From positions 32,705,557-32,769,556 of the forward strand of contig NC_073311.1 in NCBI RefSeq assembly GCF_027595985.1: a stretch of DNA of 64,000 bases, written 5' to 3'. Both the position numbers and the translations under genes were made by a program. This DNA is from Sorex araneus. Its lineage: Eukaryota > Chordata > Mammalia > Eulipotyphla > Soricidae. The notes beneath the pieces were generated by a model, which worked only from the letters and a program-made list of their open reading frames with translations, was not told the DNA's origin and did not search any database. Positions within the stretch are counted from its first letter, which is position 1; each line of letters starts with the position of its first letter. This document shows positions 33,700 through 45,200 of the stretch, in pieces.

Positions 33700-34573
33700 T
33701 ATTCCTTTTCTTGTGAAAAGCACACCTTACCTTGGTCTGAGTTCCATAGCCCCCTAAAATGCTGGTAGCAAGATGAGCTCATGTGCTGTGCAGATCAAGT
33801 CTGTGTGAATGTAGCTTGACAGCAACCTTAGTGCGGTTGGTAGCACCTTCACAGGCCTTGCCATGCAGGACTTCCTATAGACTTTGCCTGTCCTCACCAT
33901 TGTGATCACTCACTCCACTGACCTTGTGCCCGGCTGCCAGCAGTGAGCAAACTCCCTATTATGACTTCTTCCTCCACTTTTATGGCTCTTCTCTTCATCT
34001 TCTCAGTGCATTCTACAGACAACTTGATCTTCAGTGTTTTTTTAATAGTCCACTGGCATAATTCAAATTGCATAGATTCAGGCAAATCATCACCCATTAC
34101 CAAGCAGAGGATGTTGAACATAACCATTAGATGTTTAATTAATGACTTTATGTCCTCTTTCATCAGAATCTTTAAAAGCTACAAAACAAAATGTCCCAAT
34201 TCAATAAAAAATAAGACACAGTTAACATGTTTTTCTATTTTATTTTTCTATTGCCACGTAACAAATTCCCATAAAGGTAGTTAAAGGCATTCAAAGCAGT
34301 ATACAGCTGTTTTCTCAGATGTCAGTGGTTCAAGTTTCTTTGGATCTCTGCACAGCATTTCACTGGGATGTTTTCAAAGTATCTGGCTCATTTTGTTTCT
34401 GATTGGTATCAATTCAGAAAAATCTTTTCCCATGAAATTTTATTTATTATTGCAGATTTCATTCCCCTTTCTAACTAAGGGCCCTGGCATTAGCTGTTAA
34501 CTAAAGGAATTTCAGTTTATAGGTCACAGACAGGCTCTGGATGCCAATAGTAGTTTCTAGAGACTGTCTTCTG
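33700..34573. other. Non-coding sequence, one unplaced frame
   Basis: The minus-strand frame at 33906-34163 (85 codons, rich in Lys and Glu) reads a little like a decayed processed gene, but I cannot name a parent. Nothing else is recognised. Confidence 0.4.
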
Positions 34574-34633
34574 TGTGTGTGTGTGTGTGCGTGCATGCGT
34601 GTGTGCATGTGTGTGTGTGTGTCTGTGTGTGTG
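34574..34633. repeat. (TG)n microsatellite
   Basis: TG runs interrupted by CGTGCATGCG and CATG/TCTG steps. Confidence 0.95.
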
Positions 34634-34939
34634 GTCATTAGCTTGCCATTTGCCATTTGCTTTACTCAACAGTTTCATCATGTTCTATTTTCTGAAAATA
34701 AGAATGAGGTCCTACTGTACTCCAGTTCACTCAGACATGAGATCCAATAGGTGAGAAATTGTTGGGTCTTCAGCTTACAGTCTGTTAATCACATATATAG
34801 TGTAAATAAATACTTCATACTAACTAGTTATGACAATTTGGGAGTTTTAATTGCAAGATTGTGAAATTCTCAGTAGTATCATAAGACAACAGGTGTTACC
34901 TCATATATTATGTTAGGCAGAGCATTGTATTACATTTTA

Positions 34940-35141
34940 TTTTATTTTATTTTATATTTATTTATTTATTTATTTTTTGCTTTTCGGGTCACACCCAGCG
35001 ATGCACAGGGCTTACTCCTGGCTCTACACTCAGGAATTACTCCTAGCGGTGCTGGGGGACCATATGGGATGCTGGGAATCGCACCCGGGTCGGCCGAGTG
35101 CAAGGCAAACGCCCTACCCGCTGTGCTATCGCTCCAGCCCC
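34940..35141 (-). repeat. Type A SINE with 20-bp target-site duplication
   Basis: Minus-strand full-length copy close to consensus. Its tail has become a TTTTA/TTTA simple repeat (34940-34975). A perfect 20-bp direct repeat, beginning GAGCATTGTATT, flanks it at 34920-34939 and 35142-35161. Confidence 0.97.
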
Positions 35142-35161
35142 GAGCATTGTATTACATTTTA

Positions 35162-35689
35162 AATTGTACAATGCAGTCTTCATCGGATTTTCTCTGTGTA
35201 CACTCATATGACTTGAAAAGAATGAATTCTAACACTTGATGGCAGTAGTAACTCATTCAAGTTTCATTCTTCAAGATTTCCTATGCAAAACAAATTTTGA
35301 AAGTAAAGTACTATGTAAACTAAGGTACAAAAATTGTAGTATTTTATCATTAAATTATATCTCATTTCTAATACTAATTTCTGTTTGGTTTGGTGCAATG
35401 GATCTGATATATATTAATTTTAGCAATTTTTCCATTGGTTTTTAGAAAGACAACATGGGTTAATTAAATTTGTAAATGAGACACTTTGCAAGGGAAGTTG
35501 TATATACTTAAATATATTCAATCTGAGAAAGAAATTCAACAAATATTTTATATCTGTCTTTGTTAAAAAAACATTGCGACATTGGATGCATTTTACACAA
35601 TTTCAAATATTTGTCTTTTTCAATCTTGAATATATACATGTAATATGAATTTAAGCTAAAGATGTTGTAACCAACTAAGAGTCACCAAA
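35162..35689. other. Non-coding AT-rich sequence
   Basis: Nothing recognised. Confidence 0.5.
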
Positions 35690-35775
35690 AGTGAGAGTCC
35701 CCTGGGTCCCCTGGGGTGGGGAGGGTTCTCACCCCTGCCCGGGCACCCCGAATGAAAATAGCCTGGTGTGGTGTC
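35690..35775 (-). repeat. Composite-head fragment
   Basis: Reversed, CCAGGCTATTTTCATTCGGGG and GAGAACCCTCCCCACC match the head of the composite at 37929-37985. Only this piece of the head is present. Confidence 0.6.
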
Positions 35776-35941
35776 CCAACATCCAAATAAAAAGAGTATA
35801 TATAAATATATTAAGTACATACAAATTACCAAAATCCAAGGGAAAGTCTGAAAACAGCCTTTAAAATGAATTACAATATCCCAGAAAATTATTGACAAAA
35901 ACAGTACTTCATAATACTTCATACTAACTAGTTTTGTTAGT

Positions 35942-36012
35942 TTGAACGCTGACAGACCTGGGTTCAATTCCTCTGCCCCCTCTCGGAGAGCCCGGCAAGC
36001 TACCGAGAGTAG
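35942..36012 (+). repeat. Type B SINE fragment, truncated at both ends
   Basis: Starts at TTGAACGCTGACAGACCTGG, holds box B GGGTTCAATTCC and ends at GGCAAGCTACCGAGAGTAG. The first 30 or so bases and the last 150 or so are missing. Confidence 0.85.
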
Positions 36013-36251
36013 TAAAGTAAAAATGAAAGTAAAAATGAAAGAATTATAAAGGAATGAAAGATAAACAACAAATAACTAAATGTGAGCAAAGATTCCCACC
36101 TATTTTTCATTAAGTCTATCAGTCCTCACCCTTGTGTTAATCCATCATTCATTTCCTATAAATCATACACCAAAACTGTTTTTTCAAGGAACACTCTCTA
36201 TACGATCCAGTCTAATAACTTCCTTACTTCAAATTAACCTCTTGAGGTTTA

Positions 36252-36282
36252 TAAAAGCAAATAAAATAAATAAATAAACAGA

Positions 36283-36316
<34 letters not shown>
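36252..36316. repeat. (AAAT)n microsatellite
   Basis: A run of about 15 AAAT units with one CAG interruption, abutting the next SINE. Confidence 0.95.
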
Positions 36317-36317
<1 letters not shown>

Positions 36318-36318
<1 letters not shown>

Positions 36319-36540
36319 GGGCTGGAGCCATAGCACAGCGGCCTTGAACACAGCCGACACGGGTTTGGTTCCTCCGCCCCTCTTGGAAAGCTACTGAGAG
36401 TATCTTGCCCACATTGCAGAGCCTGGCAAGCTACCCGTGGCATATTGGATATGTCAAAAACAGTAACAAGTTTCATAATGGAGACATTACTGGTGCCTGC
36501 TCGAGCAAATCAATGAGCAATGGGATGATAGTGACAGTGA
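36318..36540 (+). repeat. Type B SINE, left arm of an inverted pair
   Basis: Plus-strand copy with a deletion in the box A region (ACAGCGGCCTTGAACACAGCC). It ends in GATAGTGACAGTGACAGTGA and then another AAAT-rich run to 36593. Confidence 0.93.
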
Positions 36541-36603
36541 CAGTGAAATAAATAATAAATAAATAAATAAATAAATATAGTAATAAATAAATAACATTCA
36601 GTA

Positions 36604-36847
36604 TATCTGTAGCACTATCTTCCCTTTGTTCATCGATTTGCTCGAGCGGGCACCAGTAATGTCTCTATTGTGAGACTTTTTACTGTTTTTGGCATATCAA
36701 ATAAACCACGGGTAGCTTGCCAGGCTCTGCCATGCGGGTGAGATACTCTCAGTAGCTTGCTGGGTTCTCCGAGAGGGACGGAGGAATTGAACCCGGGTCA
36801 GCCACGTGCACGGCAAAAGCTCTACCCGCTGTGCTATTGCTCTAGTC
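36604..36847 (-). repeat. Type B SINE, right arm of an inverted pair
   Basis: Minus-strand full-length copy (TTCATCGATTTGCTCGAGCG, GGCATATCAAATAAACC, GAGAGGGACGGAGGAATTG, TATTGCTCTAGTCC). A 10-bp repeat CATTCAGTAT lies at 36594-36603 and again right after the element, consistent with a target-site duplication. Confidence 0.94.
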
Positions 36848-37734
36848 CATTCAGTATTTATTAAATATAATAAGATAGGCAAATAGATAGATAATAAGTA
36901 AATAAATAAAATAACTACAAAGTCATTTTTATATAAATTTAAAAGTAAGAGAATAGATTCCACATACATAAGGGTATTGTGTTTATGTACATCAGTTCTC
37001 AGCTTGTGAAATATTTATTAATCTCACAGCACATCAGGATTTTCAGTGAATTAACAGAAAGTATTTGGGAAAAAAAGTGTGTTTAGCAGTGATTAGTTAG
37101 AAATTGTTAGCAGGGAAGTACTTATTTTTTTTTTAATTAAGGAAATCAGGAAAGCAATATCCCTCTTCCCAAATTTCTCTTTGATATAAGCTATTACCTT
37201 GAAATATTTAGATAAAAAATAAATGTGCTTAATAAATGAAGAATAAGAGTTAATAAAATTAATTTATTATGAAAAAATTCTGTGTTTCATCAAAGTTCAG
37301 TGTTAGAGTATTCAATTAAGTATGTAAAACATTTGAAAAGACCATTTAAATAGCACACTTGTAGCAATATTAAAACATTATTATATTCTCAGGCTTTGGT
37401 AAAGCATTTTTTCTTCCTGAAATTCATGGCAAATTTAACCTGCAGTGTTGCCTTCTGTGTAATAATATCATAATGCCTGTGCAAATGTCAATTGGACTCT
37501 TGCATAATAATGCCTTTTTCATGCAAGCACCTTATTTCACTTTTTTGCTATAGCTTCCCAGACTCTTTTTTTTTTTTAAATAATTATACTGAAGATGCTC
37601 TGAGGACAAAAATGTGTTTTATGACATTTGTGAGGTAATCTGAGATTATCAATGTTGTTTGAGTGGATAGAAACTTATTATCACTTTCTTGGTCCATCTT
37701 AAAAATATTAAAAGTTATATTTTATAATATAACT
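36848..37734. other. Non-coding AT-rich sequence
   Basis: Nothing recognised. Confidence 0.5.
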
Positions 37735-38395
37735 CTGGGCTCAATGGGACCTGGGAGCGGAGATCCCCTGCCTGCTTCCTCAGTTTCTGGTGACCTAGGG
37801 GTCACACCCGTAAACCACCTCCTCCTGACACCTGATAATCTCATTGGCACCCTCCAGAAGTCACGGCTGCTTCTCCTGGAAGGGAGCATAAAATGAGGCC
37901 CCCATAACCATGCCACCGTATTCCACTCCAGGCTGTTTCACTCGGGACACCCCAAATCGGGGAGGGTGAGAGCCCTCCCTGCCCTGAGGGACCCAGCCCT
38001 AGCAGCCGACCTCCACTATCCAACCACTGCCACGCTCTAGCACGCTCTAGGCTACTTTCCACATGCTCGGGCCAAGCCTCACACATGAGTGAACATATTC
38101 CTGGACACAACATTATAGAGGGAAATAAATTTACCTGCCTTTCTGAGAGCCCAGCAAGCTACTGAGAGTATCCCGCCCACACGGCAGAGCCTGACAAGCT
38201 CCCTGTGGCATATTCAATTTGCCAAAAACAGTAACAATAACAAGTCTCATTCCCCTGATCCTGCAGGAACCCTCCAATTGTTGGGAAAGACGAGTAAGGA
38301 GAGGCTGCTAAAATCTCAGGACTTGGATGAATGGAGAAGTTACTGGCGCCCAATTGAGTAATTGATGAACAACGGGATGACAGTGATACAGTGAT
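37735..38395 (+). repeat. Composite repeat with type C tail
   Basis: GC-rich head from about 37735 (GACCTGGGAGCGGAGATCCC, CCACCTCCTCCTGACACC, CGGGACACCCCAAATCGGGG), then from about 38140 a type C/B body (GAGAGCCCAGCAAGCTACTG, TTTGCCAAAAACAGTAAC, GACGAGTAAGGAGAGGCTGC). It ends in GATGACAGTGATACAGTGAT. The head differs in sequence from most of the 31498 head, so the class has more than one head module. Confidence 0.78.
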
Positions 38396-39464
38396 ATTTT
38401 ATAAGCAGTCATTATCATAGTGAATGTAACATCCAATATTTATTATTGCATTTATTTAATAAATAATCATCCAGTACGTATTCTATTCTCAGTTTAATCG
38501 GCATGGTTCCTTTTTAATTAAATAAAAGTATTTACGTTCACCTTGGTATGTATTTAGCCCTTTGGCACAGCAGTCTGTGTCCAGAGTAATTCCATCAGTC
38601 TTGACTGAACGGTCTCCCTTAACTGTAACTGCTTTTTGCATCTAAACACATCTATTTTCACATGATCCAGAGCCTCAGTATCTGTAAGACGATGTTAGAC
38701 ACCCCAAATCTTTCCTATAACATTGTGCAAAGGTCCTTAGTCACTTGGAAGTCTGTGACATGTAAAACTCAGTTGTAAGCTTGACATTTGTAGTAGTCCA
38801 TTTGACCCCCATAGAAAACTATTTTAAAGAAATAGCTTAAGCAATGTAATTTTATTTCTCACAGGTTTGGGGACAGGACATTCCAAGACTGGTTGAGTGC
38901 TGTTTTTCTGACTTGTAGAGAACTTATTTATACTATGTCCTCACATTGTGTACACACAGACACAGATAGATATACACATACACATAATAAGATCTCCTTT
39001 TCTTCCTCTTCTTATAAAACAAACACTAAATCTGTGTTGAGAGCCTTTATGACCTCATCTAACTAATTTACACTCAAAAGTGCCATCTCTAATACCATTA
39101 CTTAGGGATCAAGGCTTAAATATGTGAATTTTTGAGTGGTCACACATGGTCCATAACAGATTATCTGAAATGTCTGCATATGGTTCTCTAGCATTATGCA
39201 AGAGGTATTTCTATGATATTTTAAACAGTATTTAAGTCAATAAGGAGTATAGTGAACTGGAATAGAAATGCGTTTTGATATTAATTCTTAACCCAGGTAA
39301 AGTTATTTAAGCTCATTCTCTGCTCTTTGACTTAGAGTAGTCATTACTATCCCCAAATCCTGTTATGTCTTTAATGAACACAGAGTTAGCATATTAGAGT
39401 CTTTCATGTCTTTCATGTTGTTTGTATCTAAAAGTTGAATATTGTTATAATGTGTATAAATACA
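38396..39464. other. Non-coding sequence
   Basis: Nothing recognised. Confidence 0.5.
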
Positions 39465-39555
39465 GTAGCACTGTCATCCCATCATTCATCGATTTGCTCC
39501 TGGGTCGGCTGCGTGCAAGGCAAATGCCCTATCAGCTGTGCTATAGTTTCAGTCC
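39465..39555 (-). repeat. Type B SINE with large internal deletion
   Basis: The tail complement (CACTGTCATCCCATCATTCATCG, shown in part) is joined straight to the head complement (CTGGGTCGGCTGCGTGC ... TTTCAGTCC). About 150 bases of body are missing while both ends remain. Confidence 0.88.
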
Positions 39556-39679
39556 AATACACTAATTATAAATAATACCCAAGATGCTTCAAAATCAAAG
39601 TTCAACTAAAAATGAACTTCTCCTTTGTGCCTTTCTTCTCTGATACTAGAGTTAAAGGCCAGGGGGATCTCTCCAGGGC

Positions 39680-40068
39680 TTGGAAGCTGACCTCATATGC
39701 TGGGGTAAAAGGCATCTGGGATAGAAAATGGACCACCAGGTAAATATGCTTGGAGGGCTCGCTCATAATGGGATATGTGTTTTGAAAGTAGAATATAGAC
39801 CAAACATGATGGCCCATTACCACCTGTATTGCAAACCATCACACCCAAAAGGAGAGAGAGAGTAAAAGGGAACTGCTTGCCACACGAGTTGGGGGGCAGG
39901 AGATGGAATAAGGGTGTCAGGAGGTGTACTGGGAACATTGGTGGATTGGTGGTGGAGAATAGACACTAGTGGAGGAATGGGTACTGGATCTTTGTATAAC
40001 TGAAACCTAATCACCAAAGTTTGTAAGTCTGTAACTGTATCTCTTGGTGAGTCATTAAAAAAAAAAAA
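39680..40068 (+). repeat. L1-like 3-prime end, plus strand
   Basis: Contains GGGGCAGGAGATGGAATAAGGG, ACACTAGTGGAGGAATGGG, TATAACTGAAACCTAATCACC and CTTGGTGAGTCATTAAAAAA. This is the same order of blocks as at 49880-50445 and 62600-62810. The short frames across it are chance. Confidence 0.75.
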
Positions 40069-40109
40069 GTTTGTTTATTGCATTTTTTTTTTGTTCGCTT
40101 TGTTTTTTC

Positions 40110-40295
40110 TGCTTTTTGGGTTACAACCGGTGATCCTCAGGGGTTACTTCTGGCTTTGCACTCAGGAATTACTCCCTTCATTCAGGAATGACTCCTGGCA
40201 GTGTTTGGTGGACCATACGGGATGCTGAAAATTGAACCCTGGTCAGCACTGTGCAAGGCAAACACCCTACCCGCTATACTATCGCTCCAGCCCCC
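40110..40295 (-). repeat. Type A SINE with internal duplication
   Basis: Minus-strand copy. About 23 bases around CTCAGGAATTACTCC are repeated as TTCAGGAATGACTCC, making it longer than its relatives. Ends are intact. Confidence 0.93.
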
Positions 40296-41153
40296 AAAAG
40301 ATTATTACATTGTTGTTTGCCATTCTATCCCTTACCCCTCACCCTGCACCTACCTAGCACAATTTCTCTTTCCCTATATTAGCACTGTTTGCTCTCAATA
40401 AAGTGGTCATTAGCCATTAGCCTGTCAACTCATTCTTCCATCCACCTGCCTGGGGAATGACTTGCAGTCCCAAACTCACCCAGAGAACAGGGCCACTGCA
40501 GGTCAGTGACAATACAGAAATACTCCAAGAGCCAGTGAGTCAAACAAAGAATAAATGTGAGTTGTGAGTTTAAGATGATGAAGTATTAATATTTTAAAAA
40601 AATGTATTTTAGTATCCGGATCCTTCTGAGAAATCTTCTGAAACTTGTTTAACACAGTATGCATATTTGGTTGAAGAGTCAATTTCATTTTCAGATCTCA
40701 CTGGGACTTCCAATGGTAAGTCCTTTTTCCCTAGTACATGTACCAATTCACCCACTGAAATATTTGTTCAGTAGACATTTATGTTACTGCATGTTAAAAT
40801 TTATCACAGTTAAAAGAATCCTTTCTGTTTTAGGAATTCATGTTCCTAGTAGAAATGTTTCAAAATTCTTAAGGTGTGAAAGACAGCAATGTCTGTTCTG
40901 AGATGCTACTAGTAAGAGTTAAGGAAATATTTTCAAGCTGATAGAGCCTAATACAAAGTAAAAGATCTCTAAGCATATTAACAATGCATTTTTTAGAGCA
41001 AATATACTATTTTTGTTTTGTTTTTTAATTTTTTTCTGGTTTGTTTTTTGTACAATAAAAACCAACATTGAAAAGTTATTTGCCTTTCCCAAAATCATAT
41101 GTATGTTCAAAAAAATCACCAAGAAGTTATTAAATTTACTTTCAGCTTACCTG
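40296..41153. other. Non-coding sequence
   Basis: Nothing recognised. Confidence 0.5.
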
Positions 41154-41320
41154 TCTTTTTTTGGGGGGGTGCAAACCAGCGGTATTCAGGGCTTACTCCT
41201 GGCTCTGCACTCAGACATTACTCCTGGCTAGGTTGGGGTACCATATGGGATGCCAGGGATTGAACCCACAACAGCTATGTGCAAAGCAAGAGCCTCACTC
41301 TTCTATTACTCTGGCTCCTT
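41154..41320 (-). repeat. Type A SINE
   Basis: Minus-strand copy: G-run, GGGCTTACTCCTGGCTCTGC, GGTACCATATGGGATGCC, then a diverged 5-prime part. Confidence 0.88.
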
Positions 41321-41361
41321 ACCTATAAAGACCTATAGTTGTTTTTTTTTTTTTAAACCTA

Positions 41362-41580
41362 TTCATGGGAGAGCTTGGCAAGCTCCCTGTGTTGTATTCA
41401 TATGCCAAAACCAGTAACAATGATGGTTCTCATTCACCTGAAAGAGCCTCCAATGTGGCACTGTTGGGAAGGATGAGTAAAGAAAGGCTTCTAAAATCTC
41501 AGGGCTAGGACAAATGGAGATGTTAATGAGACAGCTCAGGAAAATTGACAATCCACTGGATGATGATGATAATGATAATG
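41362..41580 (+). repeat. Type C SINE-like repeat
   Basis: GGGAGAGCTTGGCAAGCTCCC start, ATATGCCAAAACCAGTAAC, AAAGAGCCTCCAATGTGGC, CTCAGGGCTAGGACAAATGG, ending GGATGATGATGATAATGATAATG. No tRNA head is present. Confidence 0.88.
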
Positions 41581-41669
41581 TATTTTAGTATGTCATTGTT
41601 GAGTATGATTATTTGTATGCTGTAAATGATGAAAATCATTGGTCATTGTAATTTTCAAAGTTTTTAAGT

Positions 41670-41675
41670 TTTATT
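41670..41675 (-). terminator. EPYC: Candidate EPYC polyadenylation signal
   Basis: AATAAA on the minus strand about 400 bases after the EPYC stop codon, giving a 3-prime UTR of plausible length. No transcript evidence is available. Confidence 0.45.
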
Positions 41676-42068
41676 AGCACTTTAATAAATTTGGAAACAG
41701 ACACATGTTTAGTGAAAAAAGATTTAGTTAAAATAGGTAAATATTTTCAAAACTAAAGTATTCATTTGAATTATTCTTTACTTTACATTCAATTTGAAGT
41801 TATATGGTCTATGAACCCCTAAACTTCCTAGCTACATACAATACATGGGTTTGAAAATTTTTCTATCACTTCTTTTTTTTCTGTACATATTTTGACTTAT
41901 TCCTAACTCACTTTATGTTTTATAAATTGCCACTCCCTAAAATTTTTTGTCACATTTTGTATGATTATGTCATTCAGAACACAACTTGACACTATGCTGG
42001 GTTTGTTTTTGAAAGCAACAAAATTTATCTGCTGTAATAACCATCATTAGGTTTTGCATTATTGGAAA

Positions 42069-42239
42069 TCATACAAGACTTCCAATAGGCAAACGGGGTA
42101 GGCACATGTATGCCTGAGGAGTTTTACTAAGATTAATAGGATTTCCATCCAGTCGAATGTCCTCTAGAGCCTTGCGAATATAGGTCAAATTTTTCACATT
42201 GCAGAATGTATCTTCATGCATCTCAAGGATGTTGTTGTT
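42069..42239 (-). CDS. EPYC: EPYC exon 7, C-terminal repeat and stop
   Basis: Acceptor TTTAG| before AACAACAACATCC. The exon encodes 56 residues from NNNILEMHEDTFC to LPIGSLV and then TGA. It holds the two C-terminal cysteines and two N-glycosylation sequons (NLT, NLS). Human has Val where this copy has Ile in the last residues. Starts in phase 0. Confidence 0.96.
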   Translation of the reverse strand, partial: NNNILEMHEDTFCNVKNLTYIRKALEDIRLDGNPINLSKTPQAYMCLPRLPIGSLV

Positions 42240-45200
42240 CTAAACAAGGTGGAAACAAAAGGTAATAAAGACATATCTTAGCATGGATTTACATGGTATG
42301 TTTTAATTCTCATCCACAATTGCATGTGAAGTGATTATTGAACAAACCTTTTATTATACACCAAACACTTTCTAGTCAATAGGAAAAAAAAATTAACAGA
42401 ATGGACACGTTCTGACTCTTCCAGAATTTATGTCTCAGCAGTGAAAGTATAAGTAAGACAAGAAGTTCAAAGAAAAAACTTATTTTCAAAATAATTAGTA
42501 CTATGAAGAAAGGATTGATGACAGAGCATGTTATCTTGACAGGAAAAATTCTCCTTGAAGTAGAAATAGCAACAAAACATGAACTTGAAAGGAGTCAAAG
42601 TAAAATAGTCCAAAAATAGATTATCAGGCTTAAATTCTGAGTGATTAGTATTTTCAAGAATGTATTATTATAAGTTGAAACTGGCCAAGTATAGTACTCA
42701 ATGGTAAAGTGGTAAAGTGGATGTCTCATTTGTGAGACTCTCAGTTGAAAGGTTTTTACACGCAAATATGTGCATGCACACACACAAAATCATATAGATA
42801 GAGATATAGATAAATCACACATATAATCAATATGGTGGAAGCAAGTAAAGGTAGAAAGTGAGCCAATGTTAGAAAGACACACAAGGTTCAAAATTTGATT
42901 TTGAAGAATTTATTGACTATACCTTATAGCCTGGCAAGCTACCGAGTATCCAGTCCACACGGCAGAGCCTGGGAAGCTACCCATGATGTATTTGATATGC
43001 CAAACACAGTAGCAATAGGTCTCATTCCCTTGACCCTGAAGGAGCCTCTAATCTCTGGGAAAGATGAGTAAGGAGAGGCTGCTAAAATCTCTGGACTGAG
43101 TGTAATAGAGATGTTACTTGTGCCCGGTAGACTAGAGCTATTCCCGACTGGATTCCACCTACAAGATGGTCAAATTTCTTCACCGGTGCCCTGAATGAAC
43201 GGTTTGAGGCTCTTCATATTCCTGGAGTGATCAGACACCATTTGGATGAATGGAGATGAATGGAGATGTTATTGGCACTCACTTGAGCAAATCGATGACT
43301 AACTAGATGACAGTGATACAGTGATACCTTATAAATAATAAAATTCATCCCCATTTAGGTATACCCTTCTGTAGTTTTTTTAAAGGACTTTGAGTTATAC
43401 CATTTCCACAGTTTAGTTTTAGGTCTTTTTAATCTTGAAAAACTTTATAACTATTTATGTCAATTATTTTCATTTCCCTGCCTGTAGAATCTTAGAAATT
43501 CCTATTCTACTTACATTTTTATAGTATTTTCACAAAAGACCATCTAGGTAAGCTGTTCCTAAGAATCTTTGCTAGAGATCCCTTTGGAGCAATAGCATAG
43601 CAGGTAGAGCGTTTGCTTTGCACGGCCGACTCGGGTTTGATTCCTCCGTCCCTCTTGGAGAGCATGGCAAGCTACTGAAAGTATCCCTCCTGCATGGCAG
43701 AGCCTGGTATGCTACCCGTGGCGTATTTAATATGCTAAAAACAGTAAAAACAAGTCTCACAATGGAGACATTACTGGTGTCCACTTGAGCAAATCTATGA
43801 ACAATGGGGCAACAGTGCTATGACAGTGATACAGTGTTGCAATATGTTGTAGTGTGCACTGCACAAATCATTTACATCTTTTGTCAAAATTATTTACTTG
43901 TTATTTTTTTAATTATTTAAGTGGTTTTAGAATGTTTTAAATTTAATTTTCCATATTTGTTTTAGTATATGCTTGCAAGTAACATTAATTTATAAAATCA
44001 GCACGTGCTGAGCTTTTTTTTTAAAATTGCTTTTCGGGTCACACCCGGCCATGCACAGGGGTCACTCCTGGCTGTACACTCAGGAATTACTCCTGGCGGT
44101 GCTCAGGGGACCATATGGGATGCTGGGAATCGAACCCGGGTTGGCCGCATGCAAGGCAAACGCCCTACCTGCTGTGCTATTGCTCCAGCCCCCAGCACAT
44201 GCTGAGCTTATTAACTCAAATAATTTTCATAGGATTCCTTAGATTTTACTGTATAAGATATTATGTCACCTAAATGTGGCAATGCTACTCTTCATTTCCA
44301 GTTAAGGTAACATCTAATTAATTACTTAATGATTTCCTAATTGCCCTAACTGGAGCTGCCAAGTGCAATGATGACAAGATGTGGTGAGACGTGAGCCAAA
44401 CGTTCCTTGCTTCTGATCTTAAGGAGAAAGGTTTCTGACATTTTGTATTATATATATAGTAGCTGGAAGGGTTTTATTTTTAATAAAATTTTCTTTAATG
44501 GGTTCAAGAAGTTTCCATCCATTTCTAGTATTTTCAGTTATATTTTTGCCCTCTCCCCACTTAAAAAAAAAAACACCTTGCTGTAATTTGTCCAAAGCTA
44601 TGTTCTGCACGTATTGTATAGCTTATAATGTATGTATATTTTTAAAAATATTATTTGGATGGCCTAAACCTGCCTGTGCTCAGGGTCCATTTTAGCTCCA
44701 TGCCCAGGGACCACTCTTACAGTATTTATGGGAAAATATGTAGTGCTGGTGTTGAAATTGATACTAGCTGTATGCAAGGCAAGAATGCCCCTGTGTTATT
44801 TCTGACCCATAACTGTACACTTCGAACCCAATTCTATTAATATGATAGAATTTTATGGTTTATTTTTATTTATTTATTTTTTTGCTTTTCGGGTCACACC
44901 TTGCAATCCACAGGGGTTATCCCTGGCTCTGCACTCAAGAATTACTCCTGGCGGTGCCGGGGGACCCTAAGGAATGCTGGGAATCGAACTCGAGTTGGCC
45001 GTGTGCAAGGCAAATGCCCTACCCACTGTGCTATCACTCCAGCCTCTCATTGGCTGATTTTTTAATATTAAACCATTTTGTGTTTCTAGAATAAAACCCA
45101 TTAATTCTCAAGTATTTCTTTTAAATTGCTAATAGATGTGATTTTCTTGTGTTTTGTTAAAGGTATCTGCATTAATACTTTAGAGATAATTGTTAGTCTT

